Source: Yersinia kristensenii
GTDB lineage: Bacteria; Pseudomonadota; Gammaproteobacteria; Enterobacterales; Enterobacteriaceae
Assembly: GCF_900460525.1 (NCBI RefSeq)
Contig: NZ_UHIY01000001.1
Location: 3,348,001-3,412,000, forward strand
Direction of reading: 5' to 3'
Length of the DNA stretch: 64,000 nt
This document shows positions 9,295-22,414 of the stretch, piece after piece (position 1 is the stretch's first letter; each line of letters begins with the position of its first letter). The position numbers and the translations under genes were made by a program. Under the pieces are notes generated by a model. The model saw only the letters and a list, made by a program, of their open reading frames with translations, was not told the DNA's origin and did not search any database.

Positions 9295-10236
9295 ATGAAA
9301 CAGCTCAGTGTTGATAAAAAACTGCGAGTTGGCATTGTGGGTCTTGGCGGTATAGCGCAAAAAGCTTATTTACCCATATTGGCTCAAGCGCAAGACTGGC
9401 AATTGGTAGGGGCGTTTTCTCCTAATCAAATAAAAGCACAACCGGTATGTGACAGCTATCGCATGAGGTATTTCTCTCGGCTGGATACATTAGCGGCTGA
9501 ATGTGATGCCATTTTTGTCCACAGCAGTACCGCCAGCCATTTTCAGGTAGTGAGTGAGCTATTGCAGGCCGGTATTCATGTTTATGTCGATAAACCCTTG
9601 GCCGAAACGCTGGAGCAATCTGAGCAATTGATCGCTCTGGCGGCAAAGCAAAAACTGGCGCTAATGGTGGGTTTTAATCGCCGTTTTGCACCTTTGTATC
9701 AACAGCTTAAACAGCAAATGATTCACCCTGCGTCTCTGCGTATGGAGAAGCATCGGCACAACAGTATCGGGCCAAAGGATGTTCGCTTTACCTTGCTTGA
9801 TGATTACCTGCATGTGGTGGATACCGCGCTGTGGCTTGGCGGCGCTGCAGCAAAACTTATCACTGGCACGGTGCAAACAAACGCACAAGGGCAGATGTTA
9901 TATGCCGAACACCATTTCCAAGCTGGCAATGCTCGGATAACCACCAGTATGCACCGCCAGGCGGGAACGCAGCGCGAAAGTGTGCAGGCTGTTAGCCCTG
10001 GCGCCTGCTATCAGATTACTGACATGCGCCAGTGGCAGCAGGAGTCCGAGGGGCAAGTAATAAACTTACCTGCGCCTGGTTGGCAAACGACGTTGGAGCA
10101 ACGAGGGTTTAGTGGTGCTGTTCATCACTTTATTACCGCGGTCAGTAACCAAACTGCGCCACAAGTCTCAGGTGAAGAGGCCATCCTTGCGCAGCGAATG
10201 ATAGAAATTCTGTTACAACAGCAGGTAGCGGAATAA
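9295..10236 (+). CDS. yceM: Gfo/Idh/MocA-family oxidoreductase YceM (MviM)
   Basis: A 313-residue putative NAD(P)-dependent oxidoreductase. The N-terminal Rossmann motif VGIVGLGGIAQKAYLP covers residues 12-27. It is followed by FVHSSTASHF and YVDKPLAET, whose Lys-Pro is the family's catalytic and cofactor element, and by MVGFNRRFAPLY. The C-terminal half is the GFO/IDH/MocA substrate domain. The substrate is unknown. A GGGTG site precedes the ATG. It lies between yceH and murJ, the E. coli order; the old name mviM comes from the neighbouring mviN (murJ), not from a proven role. Confidence 0.93.
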   Translation: MKQLSVDKKLRVGIVGLGGIAQKAYLPILAQAQDWQLVGAFSPNQIKAQPVCDSYRMRYFSRLDTLAAECDAIFVHSSTASHFQVVSELLQAGIHVYVDKPLAETLEQSEQLIALAAKQKLALMVGFNRRFAPLYQQLKQQMIHPASLRMEKHRHNSIGPKDVRFTLLDDYLHVVDTALWLGGAAAKLITGTVQTNAQGQMLYAEHHFQAGNARITTSMHRQAGTQRESVQAVSPGACYQITDMRQWQQESEGQVINLPAPGWQTTLEQRGFSGAVHHFITAVSNQTAPQVSGEEAILAQRMIEILLQQQVAE

Positions 10237-10284
10237 CCTGCCAGTACTGGTACACTCCCAAGCTCATCTCAATCGTGGTGAGGC

Positions 10285-10394
10285 GATACTCGAAATAATT
10301 CGAGTTGCAGCGGCCTCGCAGAGGCGGGGCCCATGGGCGGGCCGAGTCATGACCGCAACCAACACGTATGCCACTTGAAGTATGACGAGTATAC
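10285..10394. repeat. Divergent ERIC-like repeat with GC-rich core
   Basis: The left end (TCGAAATAATTCGAGTTGCAG) is given here only in part as AAATAATTCGAGTTGCAG, and the right end is CTTGAAGTATGACGAGTATA; both match ERIC termini. The interior is replaced by a GC-rich module. Twenty bases of it (10329-10348) recur with one mismatch, inverted, at 63684-63703. Confidence 0.65.
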
Positions 10395-10482
10395 ATTGGG
10401 TAGAAGCCGCGCCTGCTGACAGCAGGCGTTGATATTTACAGCATATTTAAAAAACAGATCGGAAAACAGATCAGAAAAACCT

Positions 10483-12018
10483 ATGAATCTATTGAAATCA
10501 CTGGCAGCCGTCAGTTCTATGACCATGTTTTCCCGCGTATTGGGTTTTGCTCGTGATGCGATTGTCGCGCGGGTTTTTGGCGCAGGCATGGCAACAGACG
10601 CCTTTTTTGTGGCATTTAAATTGCCTAATTTATTACGGCGCATCTTTGCTGAGGGGGCATTCTCGCAGGCTTTTGTGCCAATTTTGGCTGAATATAAAAG
10701 CCAGCAAGGTGAAGAAGCAACACGGACATTTGTGGCGTATGTCTCCGGCTTACTAACGCTGATTCTGGCGGTGGTCACGGTATTGGGGATGCTGGCCGCA
10801 CCTTGGGTTATTTTTATTACTGCGCCCGGGTTTACCGATACACCAGACAAGTTTGCGTTAACTTCGGCACTGCTGCGGGTGACTTTCCCCTATATATTGC
10901 TGATTTCATTGGCCTCGCTGGTAGGGGCGATTCTTAATACCTGGAACCGTTTCTCTATCCCGGCCTTTGCGCCGACCTTTCTGAATATCAGCATGATAGG
11001 TTTTGCTCTCTTCGCTGCACCTTATTTTAACCCGCCAGTCATGGCGCTGGCTTGGGCGGTGGTGGTCGGCGGGGTATTACAATTGGGCTATCAACTGCCT
11101 CATCTGAAAAAGATAGGGATGCTGGTGTTACCTCGGTTGTCATTGCGTGATGCCGGTGTTTGGCGGGTGATGCGCCAAATGGGGCCCGCGATTCTCGGGG
11201 TGTCAGTGAGCCAGATCTCCCTGATTATCAATACTATTTTTGCTTCGTTCCTGGTCTCAGGTTCGGTGTCATGGATGTATTATGCTGACCGTTTAATGGA
11301 GTTCCCCTCTGGGGTACTGGGTGTAGCATTGGGTACTATCTTGTTGCCTTCACTGGCCAAAAGTTTCTCCAGTGGCAACCATGATGAATACTCTAAATTG
11401 ATGGATTGGGGCCTGCGGCTCTGCTTCTTGCTAGCATTGCCCAGTGCAGTGGCCTTGGGCATTCTCGCTAAGCCTCTGGTTGTTTCATTATTCCAATACG
11501 GGAAATTCAGCGCTTTCGATGCACTGATGACACAACGTGCACTGGTGGCTTATTCCGTCGGGTTAATGGGGCTCATTGTGGTGAAGGTGCTGGCTCCCGG
11601 TTTTTACTCACGCCAGAACATTAAAACCCCGGTTAAAATTGCCATTATTACGCTGATAATAACCCAAGTAATGAATCTGATATTTATCGGGCCGCTTAAA
11701 CATGCCGGCTTATCACTGTCGATTGGTTTGGGTGCCTGCCTAAATGCCAGCTTGTTATATTGGCAGTTGCGTAAGCAGCAAATTTTCCACCCGCAACCGG
11801 GTTGGGCGGCATTTCTGACTAAATTAGTGATTGGCGTCGTGGTGATGTCCGTGGTGTTGTTGGGATTATTATGGGTGATGCCAGCCTGGGATGTCGGTGG
11901 CATGGCTTATCGCCTGCTACGGCTTTCTGCTGTTGTCATTGCGGGGGTTATTGCCTACTTTGCAGCACTTGCTTTGCTTGGATTTAAATTGCGCGATTTT
12001 GCTCGCAGAACGAACTGA
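10483..12018 (+). CDS. murJ: Lipid II flippase MurJ
   Basis: A 511-residue inner-membrane protein of the MOP superfamily with about 14 transmembrane segments. It moves lipid II across the inner membrane for peptidoglycan synthesis and is essential in E. coli. The N-terminus [21 protein letters not shown], truncated here to [12 protein letters not shown], is nearly identical to E. coli MurJ, and the length is the same (511). Conserved [12 protein letters not shown] and the cavity-lining arginines are present. The start was set by that N-terminus; no strong ribosome-binding site is visible. It follows yceM across an ERIC-like repeat and ends at a bidirectional terminator shared with argS. Confidence 0.97.
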   Translation: MNLLKSLAAVSSMTMFSRVLGFARDAIVARVFGAGMATDAFFVAFKLPNLLRRIFAEGAFSQAFVPILAEYKSQQGEEATRTFVAYVSGLLTLILAVVTVLGMLAAPWVIFITAPGFTDTPDKFALTSALLRVTFPYILLISLASLVGAILNTWNRFSIPAFAPTFLNISMIGFALFAAPYFNPPVMALAWAVVVGGVLQLGYQLPHLKKIGMLVLPRLSLRDAGVWRVMRQMGPAILGVSVSQISLIINTIFASFLVSGSVSWMYYADRLMEFPSGVLGVALGTILLPSLAKSFSSGNHDEYSKLMDWGLRLCFLLALPSAVALGILAKPLVVSLFQYGKFSAFDALMTQRALVAYSVGLMGLIVVKVLAPGFYSRQNIKTPVKIAIITLIITQVMNLIFIGPLKHAGLSLSIGLGACLNASLLYWQLRKQQIFHPQPGWAAFLTKLVIGVVVMSVVLLGLLWVMPAWDVGGMAYRLLRLSAVVIAGVIAYFAALALLGFKLRDFARRTN

Positions 12019-12030
12019 TTTTTTAGTAAA

Positions 12031-12056
12031 AAAAAAGGCCCTGAGGGGCCTTTTTT
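12031..12056. terminator. Bidirectional terminator between murJ and argS
   Basis: An 11-bp stem AAAAAAGGCCC/GGGCCTTTTTT with a short TGAG-type loop has runs of A and T on each side. It serves convergent murJ and argS. Confidence 0.92.
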
Positions 12057-12074
12057 GTGTTGTCGTAATAAAAA

Positions 12075-13805
12075 TCACATGCGCTCAACAGTTTGAATAC
12101 CTAAGGTATCCAGACCTTGCTTGAGGGTTTTTGCTGTCAGCATGGCTAATTTTAGGCGGCTTTGGCGACTCTCTTCACTTTCCGCATTCAGGATTTGGCA
12201 ATGCTCGTAGAAACTGGAGAATAAACCAGCCAGATCATACAAATAAGAGCACATCACATGCGGTGTCCCTTCACGAGCCACAGTAGTAATGACCTCTTCA
12301 AACTGCAACAGACGTGTTGCCAGTGCGGCTTCGCGGTCTTCTGTAATCACTAACGGCAAGGTCAGACTGCTTTCATCAATACCGGCACGTTTAAAGACTG
12401 AAACCACTCGGGTATAAGCATATTGCATGTAAGGCGCAGTATTGCCATCCAACGCCAGCATGTTATCCCAGTCGAAGATATAGTCCGTGGTGCGGCTTTT
12501 TGACAAATCGGCATATTTCACGGCACCAATGCCGACGGCGTCCACCACTTGCTTGAGCTCATCCGCAGGCATATCCGGGTTTTTCTCGGCAATCAGTTTA
12601 CCCGCGCGCTCGATAGCTTCATCCAGCAAATCAGAGAGTTTTACCGTGCCGCCGGAGCGGGTTTTAAATGGCTTGCCATCTTTACCCAGCATCATGCCAA
12701 ACATATGGTGCTCTAGTGGCACAGACTCTGGCACATAACCGGCTTTGCGCACGATAGTCCAGGCTTGCATCAGGTGCTGGTGCTGACGGCTATCGATGTA
12801 ATACAACACGCGGTCTGCACCCAGCGTTTCATAGCGGTATTTGGCGCAGGCGATGTCGGTGGTGGTGTAGAGGTAACCGCCATCCTTTTTCTGGATAATG
12901 ACGCCCATCGGCTCGCCATCTTTGTTTTTGTATTCATCCAGATACACAACTGTCGCGCCTTCACTTTCCACTGCCAGCCCTTTGGCTTTCAGATCAGCCA
13001 CAATACCCGGCAACATCGCGTTATACAGGCTTTCACCCATCACATCGTCTTTGGTCAGGGTGACATTCAGGCGGTCGTAAGCAATCTGGTTTTGCGCCAT
13101 GGTGATATCCACCAATTTACGCCACATCTGACGGCAATATTCGTCACCGCTTTGCAGTTTCACCACATAAGCGCGGGCGCGTTGGGCAAATTCTTCATCT
13201 TCATCATAGGTTTTTTTGGCTTGCTGATAGAAAAGCTCCAAATCCGATAAGCCCATGTCACTGGCATTCTCGTTTTGCATTTTTTCCAGATAAGCAATCA
13301 GCATACCGAACTGGGTGCCCCAATCGCCGACGTGGTTGGCGCGAATAACACGGTGGCCTAAGAACTCTAAAGTTCGTGCCGCTGCATCACCGATGATGGT
13401 CGAACGCAGGTGGCCGACGTGCATCTGTTTGGCCACATTCGGAGCGGAGTAGTCAATCACGATAGTTTGTGGCTCAACCGGCTGCACGCCCAGTTTCGGT
13501 GCTTTCAGTGCCTCGTCAACTTTGCTGGCAACCCATTGGCGGTCAAGAAAAATATTGATAAAACCGGGGCCGGCAATCTCGATTTTGCTGGCAATGCCGT
13601 CAAGGTTGAGTTGTTCAATGACTTTTTCTGCCAGTTGTCGGGGTTGCATGCCAAGTTTTTTGGCAATGGCCATGACGCCGTTAGCTTGATAATCGCCAAA
13701 TTGTGCTTTAGCCGATTGGCGAACTTGAGGTTCGCTCCCTGCTGGAGCACCTGCTGCAATCAGCGCCTGGCTGACTTTATCTGAGAGAAGAGCCTGAATA
13801 TTCAC
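12075..13805 (-). CDS. argS: Arginyl-tRNA synthetase
   Basis: A 576-residue class I aminoacyl-tRNA synthetase that charges tRNA-Arg. The N-terminal arginyl-tRNA synthetase domain (residues 1-90) recognises the tRNA D-loop. It is followed by the HIGH-type motif HVGH inside [15 protein letters not shown] at about residue 126, the Rossmann catalytic core and the C-terminal anticodon-binding DALR domain (about 455-576) ending in ERM. Like most ArgRS it lacks a canonical KMSKS. Length equals E. coli ArgS (577) within one residue. It is convergent with murJ. A GTTACC-rich leader of about 480 bases separates it from divergent yecM. Confidence 0.98.
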   Translation of the reverse strand: MNIQALLSDKVSQALIAAGAPAGSEPQVRQSAKAQFGDYQANGVMAIAKKLGMQPRQLAEKVIEQLNLDGIASKIEIAGPGFINIFLDRQWVASKVDEALKAPKLGVQPVEPQTIVIDYSAPNVAKQMHVGHLRSTIIGDAAARTLEFLGHRVIRANHVGDWGTQFGMLIAYLEKMQNENASDMGLSDLELFYQQAKKTYDEDEEFAQRARAYVVKLQSGDEYCRQMWRKLVDITMAQNQIAYDRLNVTLTKDDVMGESLYNAMLPGIVADLKAKGLAVESEGATVVYLDEYKNKDGEPMGVIIQKKDGGYLYTTTDIACAKYRYETLGADRVLYYIDSRQHQHLMQAWTIVRKAGYVPESVPLEHHMFGMMLGKDGKPFKTRSGGTVKLSDLLDEAIERAGKLIAEKNPDMPADELKQVVDAVGIGAVKYADLSKSRTTDYIFDWDNMLALDGNTAPYMQYAYTRVVSVFKRAGIDESSLTLPLVITEDREAALATRLLQFEEVITTVAREGTPHVMCSYLYDLAGLFSSFYEHCQILNAESEESRQSRLKLAMLTAKTLKQGLDTLGIQTVERM

Positions 13806-14056
13806 CGGGTTACCTTAATTACGCACAAAAAACACATTAATGACGCACACGAGCATCTCTGTGTCAGTTAATCCACACGGGGCCAAATAACCACATCGTA
13901 CAAGCAGAGGACGGGTTTAGCAGAACGTGAGTCACAAGATGGCAGGATTTATACCATATTTGACCCGCGACGTCAGCATCAGGCCGGAGGTTACTGTAGC
14001 AAATTGATCAACAGAATATTTTATTAGCACAGGTGGCCCCGGCAGCACAAATCAGT
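13806..14056. other. Intergenic leader between argS and yecM, nothing recognised
   Basis: This stretch should contain the argS promoter. No small gene, RNA or clear operator is seen; the remainder of the gap is an ERIC-like repeat. Confidence 0.5.
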
Positions 14057-14203
14057 TATATCCGTCATACTGCAAGCTGCATGAGTGTTAGTTAGCACCG
14101 CCATGAGTCTCGCCCTACGGGCTAACATAAATGCTGTTCAAATAGGTTCTCGACCGATTTGTTTCTCAGTTGCCGCCTGCCCGCAACGCGAATTATTTAG
14201 GGA
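14057..14203. repeat. Diverged ERIC-like repeat, about 147 bp
   Basis: It starts TATATCCGTCATACTGCAAGC and, quoted within limits, ends CGCGAATTATTTAGG, both ERIC termini. The middle differs from the consensus and includes GAGTCTCGCCCTACGGGC, a weak match to the GC-rich module in two other repeats here. Confidence 0.6.
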
Positions 14204-14287
14204 TGGATTAAATATGGCTGATTAGCACTAATAACTGTAGATTATGTCCGCTTAAATACGCGGAATAACAGTTTAATAGGAGAATAA

Positions 14288-14848
14288 ATGAGCAGCCTGA
14301 AAGGTATCGTCGAATTATCGGACTTATTAACAGACTTGCCGCGCTTTGAACAAAAACTGGTTATTTTCGCGGCTAAATTAAATCTGGATTTGACACAATT
14401 CAGCGCTGACCATATTTCATTGCGTTGTCATCAAACAGAAACGGCACAACGCTGGCGTCGTGGTTTACAACAATGTGGCCATTTGATGTCCGAGACACAA
14501 ATTAATGGTCGGCCAATTTGCTTGTTCGATTTAACCCCAGCGCTGGTTATTGGGCCCTGGCAAATAGACTGTGTTGAGTTACCCTATCCGGGGAAAACGC
14601 ATTATCCACATGAAGGATGGGAGCATGTGGAGCTGGTTCTGTCCGGCGACTCACAAACCTTGATGCAGCGCGCCCGTGCCTTATTACCTGCAACCTTGCC
14701 AGATGGAGTGACTATCAAGTTTAGCTCTCCACAAGGGGAGCATGAGAGGTTAGCCAATCCGACTTTGGCGGTGAGTGATGGCGAAGTCACTATTAAGTTT
14801 CACCCCTATACTTTGCGGCAAATTATAGATAGTGAGCGCAATGGCTAA
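14288..14848 (+). CDS. yecM: YecM-family protein (VOC-like fold)
   Basis: A 186-residue cytoplasmic protein matching E. coli YecM (188 residues), which has a structure related to the vicinal-oxygen-chelate/isomerase superfamily and binds metal. The His in ADHISLRCH, Glu in HEGWEHVELVL and the C-terminal TIKFHPYTLRQII are in conserved positions, so a metal site is plausible. No reaction has been proven for the family. The start has a good AGGAG site 7 bases upstream. It is divergent from argS, and its neighbour is cutC on the same strand, as in E. coli. Confidence 0.9.
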   Translation: MSSLKGIVELSDLLTDLPRFEQKLVIFAAKLNLDLTQFSADHISLRCHQTETAQRWRRGLQQCGHLMSETQINGRPICLFDLTPALVIGPWQIDCVELPYPGKTHYPHEGWEHVELVLSGDSQTLMQRARALLPATLPDGVTIKFSSPQGEHERLANPTLAVSDGEVTIKFHPYTLRQIIDSERNG

Positions 14849-15095
14849 CGTATATGGGTTATTTATTTCAATACCGACTATCACTTATGGTTATCACTGT
14901 GACTGACATCTACTTGTGGATCCCAAATGAGTGCCATAGTGAATGCTTCGGCCAGCGGGATTAAATTTTTTTAGCTTGAGATCATTATTCGGCAGTTTAT
15001 TTATTCAACAGTAGAATTATTAAATTATCATTTATATGCCCATAAATAATTAGGGTATGACTGCCGCAGTGGCATCCGTCAAACGGGGGAAGAGA

Positions 15096-15863
15096 ATGAC
15101 TACATTGGAAATATGTTGCTATAGCGTCGATTGCGCACAGATAGCAGAAAAGGCAGGAGCCGACCGGATTGAATTATGCTGCGGTCAGTCCGAGGGAGGC
15201 TTAACGCCGAGTATTGGTGCGTTAATGCAGGCCAGGGAGACGGTCACCATTCCGGTGCATCCGATTGTCCGCCCGCGCGGCGGCGATTTTTGCTACAACG
15301 ATAATGAGTTTGCCATCATTAAGAATGATATTGCCCGTATTCGCGATATGGGTTTTGCGGGTGTGGTGGTGGGCATTCTGGATGTTGACGGCCACATTGA
15401 TTTGCCTAGGATGCGGGAGATTATGTCCATCAGTGGATCATTGGCGGTCACTTTCCATCGTGCATTTGATATGTGTCAGAACCCAATGATTGCCTTGCAG
15501 CAATTGGCGGATCTGAATGTGGCGCGGATTTTAACCTCAGGCCAGCAGCAGAATGCTGAGTTGGGGTTGGCATTATTATCAAATTTAGTCCTGGCCACTC
15601 AGCGTCAAGGGCCGGTTATTATGGCCGGAGCCGGTGTTCGCACCGCCAACATACAAAAATTTATTGATATTGGCATCCGTGAACTGCACAGTTCTGCTGG
15701 TCGAACGGTACCTTCAACCATGAAATACCGGAAAGCGGGCGTAACCATGTGCGCAGACAGTGATGTTGATGAGTTTGCTCATTATTGTGTCGATGGTGAA
15801 GTGGTCAAAGACATGAAGAATTTGTTGGAAATGATGGGAGCGCCGTTGTCTCAACCCGCTTAG
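15096..15863 (+). CDS. cutC: CutC family protein
   Basis: A 255-residue TIM-barrel protein of the CutC family, about the length of E. coli CutC (248). Conserved segments are [22 protein letters not shown] (shown here in part as GADRIELC), [24 protein letters not shown] and LTSGQ. It was originally tied to copper tolerance; later work questioned this, so the exact role is uncertain. The start MTTLEICC was chosen because GGGGGAAGAGA lies directly upstream and matches the family; an in-frame ATG 39 bases earlier lacks a site. It is followed by a terminator and the converging cmoAB pair. Confidence 0.93.
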   Translation: MTTLEICCYSVDCAQIAEKAGADRIELCCGQSEGGLTPSIGALMQARETVTIPVHPIVRPRGGDFCYNDNEFAIIKNDIARIRDMGFAGVVVGILDVDGHIDLPRMREIMSISGSLAVTFHRAFDMCQNPMIALQQLADLNVARILTSGQQQNAELGLALLSNLVLATQRQGPVIMAGAGVRTANIQKFIDIGIRELHSSAGRTVPSTMKYRKAGVTMCADSDVDEFAHYCVDGEVVKDMKNLLEMMGAPLSQPA

Positions 15864-15897
15864 TTTTTTGTGTATCTAAGTGACGACGTTGTTAGTA

Positions 15898-15922
15898 CCC
15901 CGGCCAATCAGACCGGGTTTTT

Positions 15923-15924
<2 letters not shown>
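15898..15924 (+). terminator. cutC terminator
   Basis: Stem CCCGG/CCGGG with a 9-nt loop is followed by seven T. It overlaps the 3' end of convergent cmoB by two bases. Confidence 0.8.
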
Positions 15925-18286
<2,362 letters not shown>

Positions 18287-18478
18287 TTTCAACTCCATTG
18301 CCCAACCATAGACTGGCTTAATGATGATAACCGCCTACCGGGCTACTGTCGCTAGAAAAATGGTGGGAATCACATTTCTTGATACTCGGTTTAGTGTTGG
18401 GAAAGATGAACTTGCGAAACAATGATCGACATTGCCTGCTGATAGTGATGCATTCGGCTGAAAAATGTACAAGCAGGC

Positions 18479-19294
18479 CTAAAACAGAGTGTCTTGCTCT
18501 GGCCAATCAGGAACTGGCGGTAAGTTGGCAATGACGGTGGCTAATTGTTGCCAAATCTTTTGCGCCTGCAGGGGGGAGTCACTGTTATCAGGCGTATGAA
18601 TGAAAACATAGGGTTGATATTGCTGTTCCCACAGCGGCAGTTTTTGTAGCCAAGGTGCAAATAGCGCTAAATTATCATCTAATTGATCGCCACCGATAAA
18701 GCGTACCAACGGTTGACGGCCAGTGACGATAGCATGTACCGGCAGGCGCGGCTTCTTGCTTTGTGCCTCCCGAACGGCTTCAGTGTGGGGTTTGGCTGCA
18801 TGAATCGGGCGGCTATCGAGCATCACTCGGTTGACTGCTCGCTGGTGTAAGCCCTGATTGAGTGCGCGTTCTGCATCCCCTTTGGCAAAAAAATCGGGGT
18901 GACGGACTTCCACGCCATAATGGAAACCTGTCGGTAATTTATCGAGAAATTGCCATAAACGGGTGAGCTGATTTGGCCCGAAAGCCGCGGGTAACTGCAA
19001 CCATAATTGGCCAATACGGTCATGCAAGGGAGAAAGGCATTGGTAAAAAGCCTGTAGCTCTTTATCGCAATCGCGCAGGGCCGCCTGATGGCTGATTGTC
19101 GCGGGGAATTTAAAACAAAAATGGAAGTTTTCGTGCGTCATATCGCGCCAGCGCTGCACAATCTCCGGTCGGGGCAATGCATAAAAAGTGGTGTTCCCTT
19201 CAACACAGTTAAAGTAGCGGCTGTAATCAGCCAAGTCCTTGATCCCCAACCGGTTCCAGGTTGGGTGGTGCCATTGCGGCAGTCCAATATACAT
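18479..19294 (-). CDS. yecE: DUF72 protein YecE
   Basis: A 271-residue cytoplasmic protein of the DUF72 family with a TIM-barrel-like fold, no known reaction. Typical segments are YIGLPQWHHPTW, HFNCVEGNTTFYALP-like FNCVEGNTTFYALP, CFKFPATISHQAAL, YGVEVRHPDFF and YVFIHTPDN. Length matches E. coli YecE (272). The upstream region toward yecD is filled by two tandem copies of an intergenic repeat starting 5 bases from the start codon, so its own promoter or ribosome-binding site may lie within repeat DNA. Confidence 0.92.
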   Translation of the reverse strand: MYIGLPQWHHPTWNRLGIKDLADYSRYFNCVEGNTTFYALPRPEIVQRWRDMTHENFHFCFKFPATISHQAALRDCDKELQAFYQCLSPLHDRIGQLWLQLPAAFGPNQLTRLWQFLDKLPTGFHYGVEVRHPDFFAKGDAERALNQGLHQRAVNRVMLDSRPIHAAKPHTEAVREAQSKKPRLPVHAIVTGRQPLVRFIGGDQLDDNLALFAPWLQKLPLWEQQYQPYVFIHTPDNSDSPLQAQKIWQQLATVIANLPPVPDWPEQDTLF

Positions 19295-19298
19295 CTTT

Positions 19299-19556
19299 TA
19301 CCCTTCTTACTTGGCGCTACAGCGTTGTTAGCTGCATTCACGCACCCGAATCACTGACTTGTGTCAGTTCATCGGGATTTATTCATTTGCTGCCTAGCTG
19401 TAACACCAATTAATTTGGGTAAACCTTCCTGGCGCTACAGCGTTGTTAGCTGCATTCACGCACCCGAATCACTGACTACCCGTTGATCTTAAAATAAATA
19501 GACTCATCGGGATTCACTTACTTGCTGCCTAGCGGTAACGCCAATTAGTTTGGATA
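19299..19556. repeat. Two tandem intergenic repeats between yecE and yecD
   Basis: A 47-bp segment (19313-19359) recurs exactly at 19431-19477, 118 bp apart. Each copy continues through ACTGACT, TCATCGGGATT, a TTGCTGCCTAGC segment and CCAATTA-TTTGG. The pattern matches half of an ERIC-like element, with a unique 20-bp insertion in copy 2. Confidence 0.75.
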
Positions 19557-19602
19557 TTCCATTGCTACCAGACGTTGCCGCGTTGTTAGCACAAATTTAA
19601 CG

Positions 19603-20178
19603 TTAAGCGCTTAGGGCTGCAAGGATCTCGGTGCTGCTGCGTACGCGGGAGATGCGCGGGAAGATTTTTTCAACCGCGAACTGCTGCATTTCGGTGCTGG
19701 CGGTACTGCAACCATCTTCTGCAATCACTAACTCATAACCGTGTTCCCAAGCGGCACGGGCGGTGGATTCGACACCAATATTGGTGGCAATTCCTGCCAG
19801 TACGATGGTTTTGATCCCCCGGCGACGTAGCTGTAAATCTAAATCGGTACCATAAAACGCGCCCCACTGATGTTTTACCACTTTAATATCTTCATCTGTG
19901 ACCGCGAGTTCCTCCGGAAAAGTCCACCACGACTCAGGTAAACCACCGGCCGGGCTTGGGCTTGGCTGGTCGACCGGTTGTTTCAGTGCTTCAGCAAATG
20001 AATCTGACCAACCGACGCGCACGAAGACCACCGGTGCACCGAGCTGGCGAAATCGTGCTGCCAGGTGAGCATTGGTCGCGATAACCTGTTCGGCACTGTA
20101 CGGGCCTTTGGCGTAGGGTAAGATCCCCTGCTGTAAATCAATCAATACCAGCGCGGTGGTTTTTGCATCAAGTTTCAT
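19603..20178 (-). CDS. yecD: Isochorismatase-like hydrolase YecD
   Basis: A 191-residue cysteine hydrolase of the isochorismatase superfamily. The triad is visible: Asp in [13 protein letters not shown] near residue 14, Lys in [17 protein letters not shown] and the nucleophile region in [17 protein letters not shown]. In this last segment the usual Cys position is A-T, as also in E. coli YecD (GISTNIGV), so thiol catalysis is doubtful. The start [10 protein letters not shown] has GAGG about 10 bases upstream and matches E. coli. The in vivo substrate is unknown. Confidence 0.9.
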   Translation of the reverse strand: MKLDAKTTALVLIDLQQGILPYAKGPYSAEQVIATNAHLAARFRQLGAPVVFVRVGWSDSFAEALKQPVDQPSPSPAGGLPESWWTFPEELAVTDEDIKVVKHQWGAFYGTDLDLQLRRRGIKTIVLAGIATNIGVESTARAAWEHGYELVIAEDGCSTASTEMQQFAVEKIFPRISRVRSSTEILAALSA

Positions 20179-20481
20179 GGTGTTATGCCTCGATATCATT
20201 TGGGTAAATTCCGGATGACAGACTTAATCTGCTGACCAGTTTATGCCAACATATGTTATCGGGTAGCCCCTATGAGGGGATAATTTTGTTAAATGATGTG
20301 TGAAAACCGTCCCGAAAGAGATTTTGTCGTGCCAGAGCGCTACGTTCGCTCTTATCTACGCCATGAATTTCCTTTATAATGACTCACTTTTTTCAACACT
20401 TTTTAATCCAGAATACCTAAGAAAACAGCCGCACGGACAGTACATAACGCGTGCGGCATCGGCTGAGTAAAAGGATATCGT
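20179..20481. other. Intergenic region before aspS
   Basis: This is the divergent promoter region of yecD and aspS. No small gene or recognisable operator was found. A GC-rich inverted element AGCGCTACGTTCGCTC lies at about 20336. Confidence 0.4.
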
Positions 20482-22278
20482 ATGCGTACTGAGTATTGCG
20501 GGCAGTTGAATCTGTCTCATGTAGGCCAAGAAGTGACACTTTGTGGTTGGGTTAACCGTCGTCGTGATCTCGGTGGCCTGATTTTTATTGATATGCGCGA
20601 CCGTGAAGGCATTGTTCAGGTATTCTTCGATCCCGATCATAAAGCCGCTTACGAACAAGCTTCTGAACTGCGTAATGAATTTTGTATCCAGATTACCGGT
20701 ACCGTGCGCGCACGTCCTGACAGCCAAATCAATAAAGATATGTCTACCGGTGAAGTAGAAATTTTTGCCAATGCACTGAATATTATTAACCGTTCAGAAC
20801 CATTGCCACTGGACTCTAATCAGACCAACAGTGAAGAACAGCGCCTGAAATATCGCTATCTGGATTTGCGCCGCCCTGAAATGGCCGATCGCTTGAAAAC
20901 TCGCGCAAAAATCACCAGCTTTGTCCGTCGCTTTATGGACAGCCATGGTTTCCTTGATATTGAAACCCCGATGCTGACCAAAGCAACGCCGGAAGGCGCT
21001 CGTGATTATTTAGTGCCAAGCCGCGTACATAAAGGCAAATTCTATGCATTGCCACAGTCACCACAGCTATTCAAACAACTGCTGATGATGTCCGGCTTTG
21101 ACCGCTATTATCAGATTGTAAAATGTTTCCGCGATGAAGATTTACGTGCTGACCGTCAGCCAGAATTTACCCAGATAGATGTTGAAACCTCTTTCATGAC
21201 CGCCGATCAAGTGCGTGAAGTGATGGAGAAACTGGTGCGCGAATTGTGGCAGGAAACCAAAGGTGTGGATCTGGGTGATTTCCCGGTAATGACCTTTGCT
21301 GAAGCTATGCGCCGTTACGGCTCTGATAAACCTGATTTGCGTAACCCAATGGAATTAGTGGATGTCGCGGACCTGGTGAAAGAGGTTGAATTTAAAGTCT
21401 TCTCCGGCCCGGCCAATGATGCCAAAGGCCGCGTAGCGGCACTGCGAGTACCGGGTGGCGCACAGGTAACGCGTAAGCAAATTGATGAATACGGTCAGTT
21501 TGTCAGCATCTATGGCGCGAAAGGTTTGGCATGGTTGAAAGTCAATGACCGTGCTGCGGGTGTTGAAGGTGTACAAAGCCCAATTGCAAAATTCCTCAGT
21601 GCAGAGGTGTTGGAAGCTATTCTGGCCCGTACTCAGGCTGAAAGCGGCGATATTCTGTTCTTTGGTGCTGACAGCTACAAAATTGTGACTGATGCCATGG
21701 GGGCATTGCGCCTGAAAGTGGGCCGCGATTTGGCATTGACTAAGTTGGGGACATGGGCACCGCTGTGGGTTGTAGATTTCCCAATGTTCGAAGATGACAG
21801 CGAAGGCGGCTTGACCGCAATGCACCATCCGTTCACTGCGCCGAAAGACATGAGTCCGGAGCAATTGGCCGCGGCACCGACTACCGCCATCGCCAATGCT
21901 TACGATATGGTGATTAACGGTTACGAAGTTGGCGGCGGTTCTGTGCGTATCCACCGCACTGAAATGCAGCAGCAAGTGTTTGGTATTCTGGGCATCAATG
22001 AACACGAACAGCGCGAGAAGTTTGGCTTCCTGCTGGATGCATTGAAATACGGGACACCGCCACATGCCGGTCTGGCTTTTGGTCTGGATCGCCTGGTGAT
22101 GCTGTTGACCGGCACGGATAACATTCGCGATGTTATTGCCTTCCCGAAAACTACCGCTGCGGCTTGTCTGATGACGGACGCGCCAAGTTTTGCTAATCCA
22201 GCTTCACTGCAAGAGCTGTCTATCAGCGTGGTAGCGAAGAAAGGGGCAACGGATAGCACGGAAGAAGAGAATCAGTAA
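20482..22278 (+). CDS. aspS: Aspartyl-tRNA synthetase
   Basis: A 598-residue class IIb synthetase (E. coli 590) that charges tRNA-Asp. The N-terminal OB-fold anticodon domain (about 1-105) contains [22 protein letters not shown] in the family form. The catalytic core carries [11 protein letters not shown], motif 2 [19 protein letters not shown] and motif 3 [15 protein letters not shown]. The bacterial GAD insertion domain occupies about 290-420. AAAGGATATC precedes the start. An ERIC element begins 9 bases after the stop codon and runs into nudB. Confidence 0.98.
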   Translation: MRTEYCGQLNLSHVGQEVTLCGWVNRRRDLGGLIFIDMRDREGIVQVFFDPDHKAAYEQASELRNEFCIQITGTVRARPDSQINKDMSTGEVEIFANALNIINRSEPLPLDSNQTNSEEQRLKYRYLDLRRPEMADRLKTRAKITSFVRRFMDSHGFLDIETPMLTKATPEGARDYLVPSRVHKGKFYALPQSPQLFKQLLMMSGFDRYYQIVKCFRDEDLRADRQPEFTQIDVETSFMTADQVREVMEKLVRELWQETKGVDLGDFPVMTFAEAMRRYGSDKPDLRNPMELVDVADLVKEVEFKVFSGPANDAKGRVAALRVPGGAQVTRKQIDEYGQFVSIYGAKGLAWLKVNDRAAGVEGVQSPIAKFLSAEVLEAILARTQAESGDILFFGADSYKIVTDAMGALRLKVGRDLALTKLGTWAPLWVVDFPMFEDDSEGGLTAMHHPFTAPKDMSPEQLAAAPTTAIANAYDMVINGYEVGGGSVRIHRTEMQQQVFGILGINEHEQREKFGFLLDALKYGTPPHAGLAFGLDRLVMLLTGTDNIRDVIAFPKTTAAACLMTDAPSFANPASLQELSISVVAKKGATDSTEEENQ

Positions 22279-22287
22279 TGAATTATA

Positions 22288-22414
22288 TATACCCAATAGA
22301 TTTCAATATGCAGGAAGGCGGCAAGCAAGAGAAACCCGATGAGCTTACACCGGTAAGTGATTCGGATGATTGAGTGCAGCCAACACACTTGCAGTTTGAA
22401 AGATGACGGGTATA
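22288..22414. repeat. ERIC element between aspS and nudB
   Basis: Exactly 127 bp from TATACCC to GGGTATA, with the central GATGAGCTTACACCGGTAAG portion and the TTGAAAGATGACGGG end. It lies in the aspS-nudB gap, and its right end overlaps the first codons of nudB. Confidence 0.92.

Noticed and set aside
10347..10850. A 167-codon frame antisense to the murJ start
   Set aside because: It covers an ERIC-like repeat and conserved murJ codons; no family similarity.
12765..13250. A 161-codon frame antisense to argS
   Set aside because: The argS protein is highly conserved and complete; the antisense frame has no recognisable domain or start signal.
18318..18506. A 62-codon frame between yecN and yecE
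   Set aside because: No ribosome-binding site or family; overlaps the end of yecE.
21355..22065. A 236-codon frame antisense to aspS
   Set aside because: It is a shadow of a conserved synthetase with no domain similarity, rich in Cys and His as typical for reversed coding sequence.
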